64,000 nucleotides of DNA, from the NCBI RefSeq assembly GCF_043194295.1, contig NZ_JBAFVK010000016.1; one strand, written 5' to 3'. The translations under genes were made by a program, and so were the position numbers. Positions within the stretch are counted from its first letter, which is position 1. Each line of letters starts with the position of its first letter. The DNA comes from Xanthobacter autotrophicus (GTDB taxonomy: Bacteria; Pseudomonadota; Alphaproteobacteria; Rhizobiales; Xanthobacteraceae). Under the pieces are notes generated by a model. It did no database searches. It saw only the letters and a list, made by a program, of their open reading frames with translations, and was not told the origin of the DNA. Below, piece by piece: positions 42,365-51,190 of this stretch.

Positions 42365-43455
42365 CCCTCCGGCGCCTCGAGGATGGGATCGTACTGCGAC
42401 GCGTCGAAGCCCAGCACGGCGAAGGATTGCGCCATGTGGTGGGGGAGCGGCGCCGAGACGTCGATCAGCCCCTGCCCGCGCGGATGGGGAATAACGAGCC
42501 GCCGAGCCAGAAGGTGCAGGCGGTTCTGCAGGCCGCCCGGCAGCTCCCAGTTCTCGATGTCGAAATACTTGGGGTCGCCGACGATGGGGTGGCCGATATG
42601 GGCGAGATGTGCGCGCAGTTGGTGGGTGCGGCCCGTCACCGGCTTCAGCGACAGCCAGCTCATCTTCTGCGCCGCCTGGTCCACCACGGCATAATAGGTG
42701 ATGGCGTGGCTCGCCTCGTCCTCGCCGTGGCGGGCGACGCGCATCTTCTCCTCATCCTCGTCGCGGGCGAGATAGGTGGAGATGCGCCCCTGCTTGGGCT
42801 TGGGCACGCCGGGCACCACCGCCCAATAGACCTTGCGCGCCTCCCGCGAGCGGAAGCTCTTGGCCAGCACCGAGGCGGCGAGCCGCGTCTTGGCCACCAG
42901 AAGGCAGCCGGAGGTGTCCTTGTCGATGCGGTGGACCAGGCGCGGCTTCTGGCCGTCCTTGTCGCGCAGCACCTCCAGGATGCCGTCCATATGCCGGTAG
43001 GTGCCCGAGCCGCCCTGGACGGCAAGGCCATAGGGCTTGTTCAGCACCATTACGTCCTTGTCCTCGAACAGGGTGATGGACTTCAGGAAGGCGCGGTCCT
43101 CGTCCTCCTTGCGCCTGGCGGCGCTGGCGGACTGCCGCGGCTTTGCCGGCGCCTCTGTGGTACCCGAGGCCTCGCCCCCCGCGGAAACCCGGCCCGCTTC
43201 GGACGCCTTGCCCGCGGCGCCCGGCTTTCCGGCCGGTTCGTCCTGCGGCTCGTCGCCCAGGGGGGGAATGCGCACGCTCTGGCCGGGCTCGACGCGGGAC
43301 GAGGTCTTCACCCGTCCCCCGTCCACGCGCACCTGCCCGGTGCGCACCAGCTTCTGCAGGTGGCCGAAAGAGAGATCAGGAAAATGGACCTTGAACCAGC
43401 GGTCGAGGCGCATGCCAGCCTCGTCCTCGGCCACGGTCTTCATCGCGACGGCCAT
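42361..43455 (-). CDS. RluA-family 23S rRNA pseudouridine synthase (RluC-like)
   Basis: A 364-residue enzyme that isomerises uridine in rRNA. An N-terminal S4 RNA-binding domain (GMRLDRWFKVHFPDLSFGHLQKLVRTGQVRVDG) is followed by a low-complexity Gly/Ala/Glu linker (about 73-115). The catalytic domain has LVHRIDKDTSGCLLVAKT, where the Asp of HRIDKDTSG is the active residue, and GRTHQLRAHLAHIGHPIVGD. The linker is longer than in typical RluC. It sits upstream of a secreted protein and downstream of crcB. The start may be at 43455 or the next Met at 43443. Confidence 0.92.
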   Translation of the reverse strand: MAVAMKTVAEDEAGMRLDRWFKVHFPDLSFGHLQKLVRTGQVRVDGGRVKTSSRVEPGQSVRIPPLGDEPQDEPAGKPGAAGKASEAGRVSAGGEASGTTEAPAKPRQSASAARRKEDEDRAFLKSITLFEDKDVMVLNKPYGLAVQGGSGTYRHMDGILEVLRDKDGQKPRLVHRIDKDTSGCLLVAKTRLAASVLAKSFRSREARKVYWAVVPGVPKPKQGRISTYLARDEDEEKMRVARHGEDEASHAITYYAVVDQAAQKMSWLSLKPVTGRTHQLRAHLAHIGHPIVGDPKYFDIENWELPGGLQNRLHLLARRLVIPHPRGQGLIDVSAPLPHHMAQSFAVLGFDASQYDPILEAPEG

Positions 43456-43523
43456 GGATCAAAATGTCCTTTAAACAGCGCCTGGAACCGGAACGGCAGC
43501 AATAGAGCAACCGGCGCCGTCCG

Positions 43524-43919
43524 TCACGTCAGCGCGCGCATGACGGCGATGCCGACGAACACGGCGATGAAGGCGAGCGCCACCGAGCCGACCACATAGG
43601 CGAGCGCGGAACTGTAGGCGCCCCGCTCCATGAGCAGGAAGAAATCCAGCGAGAAGGTGGAGAAGGTGGTGTAGCCGCCGAGGATACCGGTGGTCAGGAA
43701 CAGCCGCATGGTCTGGTTCCAGAACTCGCCGTCCTTGAACGCCAGATATCCGACCATGATCCCCATGAGGAAACTGCCGGACACGTTGATGAGGAAGGTG
43801 GCGAAGGGAAATCCGGTACCCAGCAGCTTGGGCACCGTCATGTTGACGAGGTGCCGCACGACACCGCCGAGGCCGGCACCGAGGAAGACGACAAGAGCGG
43901 GGGGAAGGATGAAGGTCAT
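43524..43919 (-). CDS. crcB: fluoride exporter CrcB/Fluc
   Basis: A 131-residue four-helix membrane protein that forms a dimeric fluoride channel. Key marks are GAGLGGVVRHLVN, LINVSGSFLMGIMVGYL (with the conserved Asn) and GILGGYTTFSTFS, the pore-lining TTFSTF motif. No fluoride riboswitch was recognised upstream. It stands between the toxin-antitoxin pair and the pseudouridine synthase gene; the crcB-rluA pairing is common in alphaproteobacteria. Confidence 0.95.
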   Translation of the reverse strand: MTFILPPALVVFLGAGLGGVVRHLVNMTVPKLLGTGFPFATFLINVSGSFLMGIMVGYLAFKDGEFWNQTMRLFLTTGILGGYTTFSTFSLDFFLLMERGAYSSALAYVVGSVALAFIAVFVGIAVMRALT

Positions 43920-43937
43920 GGCCAGTCCGGGCGAGGG

Positions 43938-44216
43938 TCAGGAACGAATGTGCCGCGCGGCATGGAGCACGGCGAGGATGGTGACTTCATCGTCTCCGAC
44001 GAGATAGACCACAAGGTAGCGGCTACCGGAAACAGTGAGCTGGCGTGTTCCGCGTACAGTCCCGGCAGGGGCGGAAAAGGGATGATCGGCAAGGGTGTTG
44101 ATGGCTGATTCGAGCCGGACGATCACCCGCGCCGCCGCCTTCGGATTGTCTTGGTCGATATGGTGCTCGATCTCACGCAGATGCCGCAGGGCCCGCGCGC
44201 GGAAAACGATCCTCAT
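43938..44216 (-). CDS. RelE/ParE-type toxin
   Basis: A 92-residue small basic protein with the family layout ALRHLREIEHHIDQDNPKAAARVIVRLESAINTL...HPFSAP...GTRQLTVSGSRYLVVYLVGDDEVTILAVLHAARH. Relatives are either ribosome-dependent RNases (RelE) or gyrase poisons (ParE). The IEHHIDQDNPKAA segment leans to ParE. Its ATG overlaps the antitoxin stop by four bases, so the two are coupled in the usual antitoxin-first order. Confidence 0.88.
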   Translation of the reverse strand: MRIVFRARALRHLREIEHHIDQDNPKAAARVIVRLESAINTLADHPFSAPAGTVRGTRQLTVSGSRYLVVYLVGDDEVTILAVLHAARHIRS

Positions 44217-44428
44217 CCGCGGAAGCGCGCGAAGAAGGCATCGACTTCCTGTGGGCTCGCGTTGGGCTCGCCGTCCTCCAGCGCCTTGCGCACCTCCTCC
44301 TCCTGCTCGGGGGTGAGCACATAGACCTGCCCTTCGAGCACCGAGAGGAATTCACGGGCGAGCGCATCCTGCTCGGCGTCGGGCAGGGCTTCGAGCCTCT
44401 CGATGAGTTCGCGCATCAGCTTGGTCAT
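44213..44428 (-). CDS. antitoxin partner of the RelE/ParE-type toxin
   Basis: A 71-residue acidic protein (MTKLMRELIERLEALPDAEQ...YVLTPEQEEEVRKALEDGEPNASPQEVDAFFARFRG). The last part has the charged helix plus SPQEVDAFFARF tail frequently seen in antitoxins that cover ParE-type toxins. The DNA-binding part is not clear. The start is the ATG ending at 44428, with GGAG six bases upstream; an ATG at 44440 would add four residues. A longer upstream frame overlaps the rarA end and is not coding in character. Confidence 0.78.
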   Translation of the reverse strand: MTKLMRELIERLEALPDAEQDALAREFLSVLEGQVYVLTPEQEEEVRKALEDGEPNASPQEVDAFFARFRG

Positions 44429-44492
44429 GGCCCGCTCCATGTGTGCGGCAAGCATACGCCAGACCGGCGTGCCGCGCATCGGCGGCGCGCCG

Positions 44493-45803
44493 TCACGGTT
44501 CCCCGCGCTCGGCCCGCAGGCGCGCCCAATAGTCCATGCGCTTCCTGATCTCGCGCTCGAAGCCGCGCTCCACCGGGTGGTAGAAGCTCTGCCTGCCGAG
44601 GGCCTCGGGGAAATAGTTCTGGCCGGAGAAGGCGTCCGGTTGGTCATGGTCGTAGCGATAGCCGGCGCCGTAGCCTTCGCCCTTCATCAGCTTGGTGGGG
44701 GCATTGAGGATATGCTTGGGCGGCACCAGGGAGCCGCCCTCCTTCGCCACCCGTTTGGCCGCCGAGAACGCCTTGTACACGGCGTTCGACTTGGGCGCCG
44801 TGGCCACATAGACTAGCGCCTGCGCCAGGGCCAGCTCGCCCTCCGGCGAGCCGAGGAAGTCGAAGGCGTCCTTGGCCGCATTGCAGACCACGAGCGCCTG
44901 CGGATCGGCATTGCCGATGTCCTCCACCGCCATGCGCACGATGCGCCGGGCGAGGAACAAGGGTGCCTCTCCAGCATCCAGCATGCGGGCGAAATAATAC
45001 AGCGCCGCGTCGGGATCGGAGCCGCGCACCGCCTTGTGCAGGGCGGAGATGAGGTTGTAGTGGCCGTCCTCACTCTTGTCGTAGATGGGCGCCCGCCGCT
45101 GCACCACGTCGGCCAGCGCCGCCACGTCGAACACCTCCCCCGGCCGCGCTGCCCGCCACACCTCCTCCGCTAGGGTAAGCGAAGCTCGCCCGTCGCCGTC
45201 CGCCATGTTGAGCAGGGCGAAGCGGGCATCGTCGGTCAGCGGCAGGGCTTTGCCCTCCACCTCCTCCGCCCGTGTCAGCAGGCGGGCGATGGCATCCTGG
45301 TCCAGCGATTTGAACACCAGCACGCGGGCGCGCGACAACAGCGCCGCGTTCAGCTCGAACGACGGATTCTCCGTTGTGGCGCCCACCAGGGTGACGGTGC
45401 CGTCCTCCATCACCGGCAGGAAACTGTCCTGCTGGGCGCGGTTGAAACGGTGGATCTCATCCACGAACAGCAGGGTCGCCTTGCCCATCTGGCGGCGGGC
45501 GCGGGCCTGCTCGAACACCTTCTTGAGGTCGGCGACGCCCGAGAAGATGGCCGAGATCTGCTCGAAATGAAGGTCGGTTGCGGAGGCGAGCAGGCGCGCC
45601 ACCGTGGTCTTGCCGGTGCCCGGCGGCCCCCACAGGATGAGGGAGCCAAGCGAGCGTGTCTCCAGCATGCGGGTCAGCACACCGTCCGGCCCCACCAGAT
45701 GCTCCTGCCCCGCCACTTCGGAGAGCCGCGCCGGCCTCAGCCGGTCGGCGAGCGGGCGCGGCACGTCGCTCCCCAGTCCCGCCGCCTCGAACAGATCGGC
45801 CAT
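44493..45803 (-). CDS. rarA: replication-associated recombination ATPase RarA (MgsA)
   Basis: A 436-residue AAA+ ATPase related to clamp loaders, acting at stalled replication forks. LADRLRPARLSEVAGQEHLVGPDG opens the family. Walker A is LWGPPGTGKTTVARLLA. Walker B and sensor 1 are LLFVDEIHRFNRAQQDSFLPV and LVGATTENPSFELN. The C-terminal tetramer region has DPDAALYYFARMLDAGEAPLFLARRIVRMA and ends GYRYDHDQPDAFSGQNYFPE. The ATG ending at 45803 has a better ribosome site (AGAGAAG) than one nine codons upstream at 45830. Confidence 0.95.
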   Translation of the reverse strand: MADLFEAAGLGSDVPRPLADRLRPARLSEVAGQEHLVGPDGVLTRMLETRSLGSLILWGPPGTGKTTVARLLASATDLHFEQISAIFSGVADLKKVFEQARARRQMGKATLLFVDEIHRFNRAQQDSFLPVMEDGTVTLVGATTENPSFELNAALLSRARVLVFKSLDQDAIARLLTRAEEVEGKALPLTDDARFALLNMADGDGRASLTLAEEVWRAARPGEVFDVAALADVVQRRAPIYDKSEDGHYNLISALHKAVRGSDPDAALYYFARMLDAGEAPLFLARRIVRMAVEDIGNADPQALVVCNAAKDAFDFLGSPEGELALAQALVYVATAPKSNAVYKAFSAAKRVAKEGGSLVPPKHILNAPTKLMKGEGYGAGYRYDHDQPDAFSGQNYFPEALGRQSFYHPVERGFEREIRKRMDYWARLRAERGEP

Positions 45804-45926
45804 GGGCGCTTCTCTCGTCCTCTCTTGCATTTCATGCCAACAGCGCCAGCCGTGGACCGACGCCGGGGAAAATCCCCGCGATGCCTGGCCGGAGCGGCGA
45901 CTGGCGAGTTCCTGCGTAAAGGTCTG

Positions 45927-47417
45927 TCAGCCCGGCAGCAACGCCGTGATGGTGCGCCCGCCGCGCCCCACCGTTACCCGCCACGCCCGCAGAGGCGTGC
46001 GCACCAGTTGCTCCAGGTCGCGGGTGCGGGCCACCTTCTCGCCGTTCACCTCCATCAGCACGTCGCCGGGCTTGAAGCCGGCAGCGGCGGCGGGGGAATT
46101 ATCGTCCACGTCGTAGATCACCACGCCGGAGGCGTTGGCATCCACCTTCAGTTCCTCGGCCACCGCCGGCGACAGGTTCACCACCGTGGCGCCGGTGAAG
46201 GGCGAGCGGGCGCGCACCACCAGTTCGTCGCGCGGCACCGTCTCCGGCGCGCCCTCCAGCACCACTACGAGGTTCACCTCCTTGCCGCCGCGGTTGACGG
46301 CCAGCGCCGCCTTGCCGCCGATGGGCCGGGTGGCGAAGCGGTAGTTGAGCGACTCGGGATCGTCGATGGCCTGCCCCTCCACCGCGACGATGAGGTCGCC
46401 CACCTTGAGGTCGGCCTTGGCCGCCGGGCTCTGCGCAACCACGCCCTGCACCAGCACGCCGGTGGGGCGCGGCAGGCCGAGGCTTTCAGCGATGTCCGGC
46501 GTCACCCGCTGAAGCTTCGCCCCGAGCCACGGCCGACGCACCGACTTGGAGCCGCCCTTGGCCTGCTCCACCACCACCCGCACCATATTGACGGGAATGG
46601 CGAACCCGATGCCGATGGAGCCGCCCGAGCGCGAATAGATGGCGCTGTTGATGCCCACCAGCCGCCCCGCCATGTCCACCAGCGCACCGCCGGAATTGCC
46701 GGGATTGATGGCCGCATCGGTCTGGATGAAGAACTGGTAGTCGGAGATCCCCACCTGAGTCCGCGCCAATGCGGAGATGATGCCCTGCGTCACCGTCTGG
46801 CCGACACCGAAGGGATCGCCGATGGCCAGCGCCAGGTCGCCCACGGCCAGTTCGTCCGAATTGCCGAGCGCGATGGAGGCGAAGGTTTCCTTCGTGTCGG
46901 TCTTGATGCGCAGCACGGCAAGGTCGGTGCGCTGGTCGCGCAGCAGCACCTCGGCCTCGTATTCGCGCCGGTCGTTGAGGGCGATGCGGATCTCGTCCGC
47001 CCCCTCGATGACGTGGAAATTGGTGACGACGATGCCGGAGGGATCCACGATCACCCCTGACCCGAGCGAGCGCTGTACCCGCTCCGGCGCACGCAGGCCG
47101 GGACCACCCTGCCCGCCGAAGAAACGGCGGAAAAAGGGGTCGTCGAAAATGGGATTGGCCCGCTGCTGGGCGGTCTTCTGGGCATAGACATTGACCACCG
47201 CCGGCGCGGTGCGCGCCACGATGGGTGCGAACGAGAGCTTAACCTCCGAGGCGGATGCCGGCACCTGCGGCTGGATCTGCGCCTGCGCCTCGACCCGCAA
47301 GGGGGCACCGGCGGCGCGCGCGGGCGCTTCGCCCTGCCCCGCGCCAGCGGCCATGGCGGCCGACGCTAGGGCGCCGGAGCCGAGCAGGAGGAGCGCGAAT
47401 GCCATCTGTCTTTTCAT
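45927..47417 (-). CDS. Do/DegP-family periplasmic serine protease
   Basis: A 496-residue protein with a signal peptide (KRQMAFALLLLGSGALASAAMA). The protease triad is visible in VVTNFHVIEGA, RTDLAVLRIKTD and INPGNSGGALVDMAGR. Two PDZ domains follow (LGLPRPTGVLVQGVVAQSPAAKADLKVGDLIVAVEG and the C-terminal FKPGDVLMEVNGEKV). It degrades or refolds damaged envelope proteins. The ATG ending at 47417 opens a good signal peptide, whereas a longer upstream frame would bury it. It follows rarA's neighbourhood, as in many alphaproteobacteria. Confidence 0.93.
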   Translation of the reverse strand: MKRQMAFALLLLGSGALASAAMAAGAGQGEAPARAAGAPLRVEAQAQIQPQVPASASEVKLSFAPIVARTAPAVVNVYAQKTAQQRANPIFDDPFFRRFFGGQGGPGLRAPERVQRSLGSGVIVDPSGIVVTNFHVIEGADEIRIALNDRREYEAEVLLRDQRTDLAVLRIKTDTKETFASIALGNSDELAVGDLALAIGDPFGVGQTVTQGIISALARTQVGISDYQFFIQTDAAINPGNSGGALVDMAGRLVGINSAIYSRSGGSIGIGFAIPVNMVRVVVEQAKGGSKSVRRPWLGAKLQRVTPDIAESLGLPRPTGVLVQGVVAQSPAAKADLKVGDLIVAVEGQAIDDPESLNYRFATRPIGGKAALAVNRGGKEVNLVVVLEGAPETVPRDELVVRARSPFTGATVVNLSPAVAEELKVDANASGVVIYDVDDNSPAAAAGFKPGDVLMEVNGEKVARTRDLEQLVRTPLRAWRVTVGRGGRTITALLPG

Positions 47418-47559
47418 GTCGTGAACCTGCGATGCAGAGCCGAACCCGCCCAGCTTGAACCGACCCCGAGGCAGCCAATGGATCTGACGCCCCGGGCCTG
47501 CGACCATCCTGATCGGACCGCCGTGCCATCCGGGGGTCGCACCTCCCGGAACCTGCCCG

Positions 47560-48606
47560 TCACCGCCTCAGAACGCGATGCAGGGCGGTGCCTACTCGCT
47601 TAACCAAATACGGCGGAACCAAGGACGGGGTTGCCGGGAGCGGTGTGGTGAACGTCGGGCCGGTGTACTTCTGGTCGGTGTATTTGCGGCAGAAATAAAA
47701 GCAGTACTCTGAATTGCAGGGGCTCGGCCCGCCAAGCGGCGCAAAAGTCCGCGTCAGGATGTTGCCCTGAGGCGCGGTGTCCGACCCGCAGCGGAACACA
47801 TCCCCCTGCGGCTCGATGCGCACGAAGCGGCTTCCGGCCGCGCAGGTCCTGTCCGCGAAGGTCGGCGTGCCGGTGAGAAAGTCGTCATCGGCGAACGGAT
47901 CGATGGTCGGCGGCTCGGACCGCGCCGCGCGCCAGTCGGCATAGGCCGTCCTGGCCCGGCAGCTCATGGCCCGGAAGGCATCACGCTCCGCCGCATCATA
48001 GGCGTCAGGATACTGCCGGCCGTGATAGCTGCCACGCAGCAGCTTGGGCACGGGCACCACCCCCGGCACCGCCACCTGGCGCGCGACCTCGTCAGCCGCC
48101 TCCAGCACCTGCGGGGTCGCAACCACAGAGACAAAAATGGAAAACCCCGCCTCGTGCAGCAGCGCCAGATTGCGGTTGAAGATCTCCAGCCCCCGCCGAC
48201 GCGTGCGCTCGTCGGGATGGAGACCCGCGTTGATCACGCTGACGCGCGCGGGATCGATGCTCCGCGCGAAATCACCAAGCGAGGCCTGAGTCAGGTTGCT
48301 GTTGAGGGAGATGAAATGATGCCGGGTGAGCGCGGCGCACAGATCCACGAAATCGGGATAGGCCGAGGGCTCGCCGCCGGTGAGGTGTAGCAGGAAGGTC
48401 TGCCCGGTGGCGGAGAAGGCATCCGCCCATTCATCCGGGGTGCCGTACCGCACCGTCTTCTCCCCCAGGACCTCGCCGGGGAAGAAACAATAGTCGCACC
48501 TGTAATTACAGGTGTTGAGAAGCTGCCAATCCGCCTCGATATCGTAGCGCACGATCGGCAGCTCCGGAGCGCGAGAGACGATCCATGGGGCGTCCCATGG
48601 CATCAC
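47560..48606 (-). CDS. orphan radical SAM protein with C-terminal cysteine cluster
   Basis: A 348-residue protein with the radical SAM motif NTCNYRCDYCFFPGE (CxxxCxxC near residue 33) and the SAM-contacting LLHLTGGEPSAYPDF. The C-terminal part has extra cysteines (RTCAAGSRFVRIEPQGDVFRCGSD and CNSEYCFYFC), a SPASM/twitch-like arrangement that binds further iron-sulphur clusters in peptide-modifying relatives. No peptide precursor gene or partner is seen. It lies alone between the Deg protease gene and rplQ, 47 bp from the latter. The substrate is unknown. Confidence 0.85.
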   Translation of the reverse strand: MMPWDAPWIVSRAPELPIVRYDIEADWQLLNTCNYRCDYCFFPGEVLGEKTVRYGTPDEWADAFSATGQTFLLHLTGGEPSAYPDFVDLCAALTRHHFISLNSNLTQASLGDFARSIDPARVSVINAGLHPDERTRRRGLEIFNRNLALLHEAGFSIFVSVVATPQVLEAADEVARQVAVPGVVPVPKLLRGSYHGRQYPDAYDAAERDAFRAMSCRARTAYADWRAARSEPPTIDPFADDDFLTGTPTFADRTCAAGSRFVRIEPQGDVFRCGSDTAPQGNILTRTFAPLGGPSPCNSEYCFYFCRKYTDQKYTGPTFTTPLPATPSLVPPYLVKRVGTALHRVLRR

Positions 48607-48652
48607 ATCCGGCGCGGAACCTGAAGCGCCACGCCGGATGGGTCGTCTATGC

Positions 48653-49075
48653 TCAGGCCGCCTCGGCTTCCGCCGCAGCAGCGGTGCGGGCGTGATCCGC
48701 GGCGCCCTTGGCGTTCACGTCACGATCCACGAACTCGATGACCGCCATGGCCGTGTTGTCGCCGTAGCGGAAACCGGCCTTGACGATGCGGGTGTATCCA
48801 CCCGGACGCTCCTTGTAGCGGGGCGCCAGCACGTCGAAGAGCTTCTTGACGATGGTGACGTCCTTCAGCTCCGCGATCGCCTGGCGGCGGGCGTGGAGAT
48901 CGCCGCGGCGGGCGAGGGTCACCAGCTTCTCCACCACCGGGCGAAGATCCTTCGCCTTGGGCAGGGTGGTCACGATCTGCTCGTGGGTGATGAGGGCGCC
49001 CGCGAGGTTGGAGAACATCGCCTTGCGATGCTCCCAGGTGCGGTTGAACTTGCGATGTACCTTGCCGTGACGCAT
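48653..49075 (-). CDS. rplQ: 50S ribosomal protein L17
   Basis: 140 residues beginning MRHGKVHRKFNRTWEHRKAM, the invariant L17 start. YTRIVKAGFRYGDNTAMAVIEFVD closes the core, and an Ala-rich tail (AAAAEAEAA) extends it. It is the last gene of the alpha operon, about 75 bp after rpoA, and sits at the polypeptide exit region of the large subunit. The radical SAM gene follows on the same strand. Confidence 0.97.
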   Translation of the reverse strand: MRHGKVHRKFNRTWEHRKAMFSNLAGALITHEQIVTTLPKAKDLRPVVEKLVTLARRGDLHARRQAIAELKDVTIVKKLFDVLAPRYKERPGGYTRIVKAGFRYGDNTAMAVIEFVDRDVNAKGAADHARTAAAAEAEAA

Positions 49076-49150
49076 GACGGCGAACTCCTGAAATATGGCG
49101 ACGGACGAGCCGGCGATCGGTGGCGCGGCTCGGGCCGCTTTAGGTTCAGA

Positions 49151-50167
49151 TCAGTAGTGTTCTTCGAAGCGCTTCGCCAGCTCTTCGATATTCTCCGGCG
49201 GCCAGCCGGGCACTTCCATGCCCAGATGCAGGCCGAGGGAGGCGAGCACTTCCTTGATCTCGTTGAGCGACTTGCGACCGAAGTTGGGCGTGCGGAGCAT
49301 CTCCGTCTCGCTCTTCTGGATCAGGTCGCCGATGTAGACGATGTTGTCGTTCTTCAGGCAGTTGGCCGAGCGCACGGACAGCTCCAGCTCGTCCACCTTC
49401 TTCAGCAGCGCCGGGGAGAACGGCAGCGTCTGGATGGCGGTGGTCTCGCTCTCGCGCTTGGGCTCCTCGAAGTTGACGAAGATCTCCAGCTGGTCCTGCA
49501 GGATGCGGGCCGCATAGGCGAGCGCGTCCTCGGCCGTGATCGAGCCGTTGGTCTCGATCTGGAGCGTCAGCTTGTCATAGTCGAGGATCTGGCCCTCACG
49601 GGTGTTCTCGACCTTGTAGGAGACCTTGCGCACCGGCGAATAGAGGCTGTCGATCGGGATCAGGCCGATCGGCGCGTCCTCGGGCCGGTTGCGGTCGGCG
49701 GCGACATAGCCCTTGCCGGTGTCCACCGTGAACTCGATCCGCAGCTCCGCGCCCTCGTCGAGGGTGCAGATGGGCAGGTTCGGGTTGAGGATGGCCACAT
49801 CGCCCACGGTCTGGATGTCGCCGGCCAGGAGCACGCCCGGGCCGGTCTTCTTGGCCACCATGCGCTTGGGGCCATCGCCCTGCATGCGGATGGCCACATC
49901 CTTGACGTTGAGGATGATGTCGGTGACATCTTCGCGCACGCCGGGAATGGACGAGAACTCGTGCAGCACGCCGTCGATGTGAATCGACGTCACGGCCGCG
50001 CCCTGAAGCGACGACAGCAGGATGCGGCGCAGGGCATTGCCCAGCGTCATACCGAAGCCGCGCTCCAGCGGCTCGGCGATCACAGTCGCGAAGCGCTTGG
50101 GATCGTGGCCGGGATTGACCTGCAGCTTCTCGGGCTTGATCAGCTCTTGCCAGTTCTTCTGAATCAC
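49151..50167 (-). CDS. rpoA: RNA polymerase alpha subunit
   Basis: 338 residues. The N-terminal domain has FGMTLGNALRRILLSSLQGAAVTSI for dimerisation and assembly. The C-terminal domain has LSVRSANCLKNDNIVYIGDLI (the promoter UP-element and activator surface) and LRTPNFGRKSLNEIKEVLASLGLHLGM. I chose the GTG ending at 50167 because it opens the family's usual IQKNWQELIKP and has AAGG seven bases ahead; GTG codons 3 and 10 codons further upstream are less likely. Cotranscribed with rpsK and rplQ. Confidence 0.97.
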   Translation of the reverse strand: MIQKNWQELIKPEKLQVNPGHDPKRFATVIAEPLERGFGMTLGNALRRILLSSLQGAAVTSIHIDGVLHEFSSIPGVREDVTDIILNVKDVAIRMQGDGPKRMVAKKTGPGVLLAGDIQTVGDVAILNPNLPICTLDEGAELRIEFTVDTGKGYVAADRNRPEDAPIGLIPIDSLYSPVRKVSYKVENTREGQILDYDKLTLQIETNGSITAEDALAYAARILQDQLEIFVNFEEPKRESETTAIQTLPFSPALLKKVDELELSVRSANCLKNDNIVYIGDLIQKSETEMLRTPNFGRKSLNEIKEVLASLGLHLGMEVPGWPPENIEELAKRFEEHY

Positions 50168-50310
50168 TTGCTTCACCTTGCTTTCTCGCCGGGCCACGGC
50201 AGCTGCCGGGGTCTATGCCTCAACCGGAGGCCGGGCCCGTCCCGATCGGGGAGGAGAAACCGGGCAGACGATCCGCAGGGCATGAGCCCCGCGGCGAACC
50301 GAAGAGCGGA

Positions 50311-50700
50311 TCAGACGCGGCGGCGCTTGCGCGGACGGCAGCCGTTGTGCGGGATCGGCGTCACGTCGCGGATGGAGGTGACGAGGAAACCCGCCGCCTG
50401 CAGCGCGCGCAGGGCGGACTCACGTCCCGAACCGGGGCCGGAGACTTCCACCTCGAGGGTGCGCATGCCGTGCTCGGCGGCCTTGCGGGCCGCGTCCTCG
50501 GCCGCCACCTGCGCGGCGTACGGGGTGGACTTGCGCGAACCCTTGAACCCCATGGCGCCGGCCGAGGACCAGGAGATGGTGTTGCCCTGGGCGTCGGTGA
50601 TGGTGATCATGGTGTTGTTGAACGAGGCGTTCACATGCGCCACGCCCGAGGCAATGTTCTTGCGCTCGCGGCGCTTAACGCGGGTAGCTTCCTTGGCCAT
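50311..50700 (-). CDS. rpsK: 30S ribosomal protein S11
   Basis: 129 residues ending VTPIPHNGCRPRKRRRV, the diagnostic S11 C-terminus, with GSGRESALRALQAAGF before it. It forms part of the platform and the mRNA exit region of the small subunit. It lies between rpsM and rpoA, with spacers of about 120-145 bp on both sides. Confidence 0.97.
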   Translation of the reverse strand: MAKEATRVKRRERKNIASGVAHVNASFNNTMITITDAQGNTISWSSAGAMGFKGSRKSTPYAAQVAAEDAARKAAEHGMRTLEVEVSGPGSGRESALRALQAAGFLVTSIRDVTPIPHNGCRPRKRRRV

Positions 50701-50821
50701 TCTACTTTCGATCCTTCAGGCGCGCCCGTAGCTCCAGGCGCTCGGGATGGCCCTTGCGGGGGCCGGACAACGGACGAGGCCGGCAAGGCCGGCCTCTCCT
50801 TTCAAAGGGTCTTGCGACCGA

Positions 50822-51190
50822 TCACTTCTTCTTGCCAGCGATGGGCTTGGCCGGACCCTTGCGGGTGCGGGCATTGGTGTGGGTCCGCTGACCACGCACC
50901 GGCAGGCCGCGACGATGGCGCAGGCCGCGGTAGCAGCCGAGGTCCATCAGCCGCTTGATGTTCATCGCCACTTCGCGGCGCAGGTCGCCTTCCACGATGT
51001 AATCGCGGTCGATGGTCTCGCGGATCTGCAGCACTTCCTGGTCGGTGAGCTGGTTCACGCGGCGCTCGGCCGGAATGCCCACCTTCTCCACGATTTCTTC
51101 GGCCTTCTTGGAACCGATGCCGTGGATGTACTGGAGCGCGATGACCACGCGCTTGTTGGTCGGAATATTGACGCCTGCGATACGAGCCAC
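50822..51190 (-). CDS. rpsM: 30S ribosomal protein S13
   Basis: 122 residues starting from a GTG ending at 51190 (read as MARIAGVNIPTNKRVVIALQYIHGIG), with GGAGAGAG ahead. RGLRHRRGLPVRGQRTHTNARTRKG is the family C-terminus. It contacts the subunit interface and the P-site tRNA. Longer upstream frames are not coding in character. It is the first gene of what appears to be a separate alpha operon with its own promoter upstream. Confidence 0.97.
   Translation of the reverse strand: MARIAGVNIPTNKRVVIALQYIHGIGSKKAEEIVEKVGIPAERRVNQLTDQEVLQIRETIDRDYIVEGDLRREVAMNIKRLMDLGCYRGLRHRRGLPVRGQRTHTNARTRKGPAKPIAGKKK

Noticed and set aside
44429..44647. Longer version of the antitoxin starting at 44647
   Set aside because: The extra residues overlap the rarA 3' end and are Ser/Arg-rich shadow sequence; a ribosome site fits the ATG at 44428.
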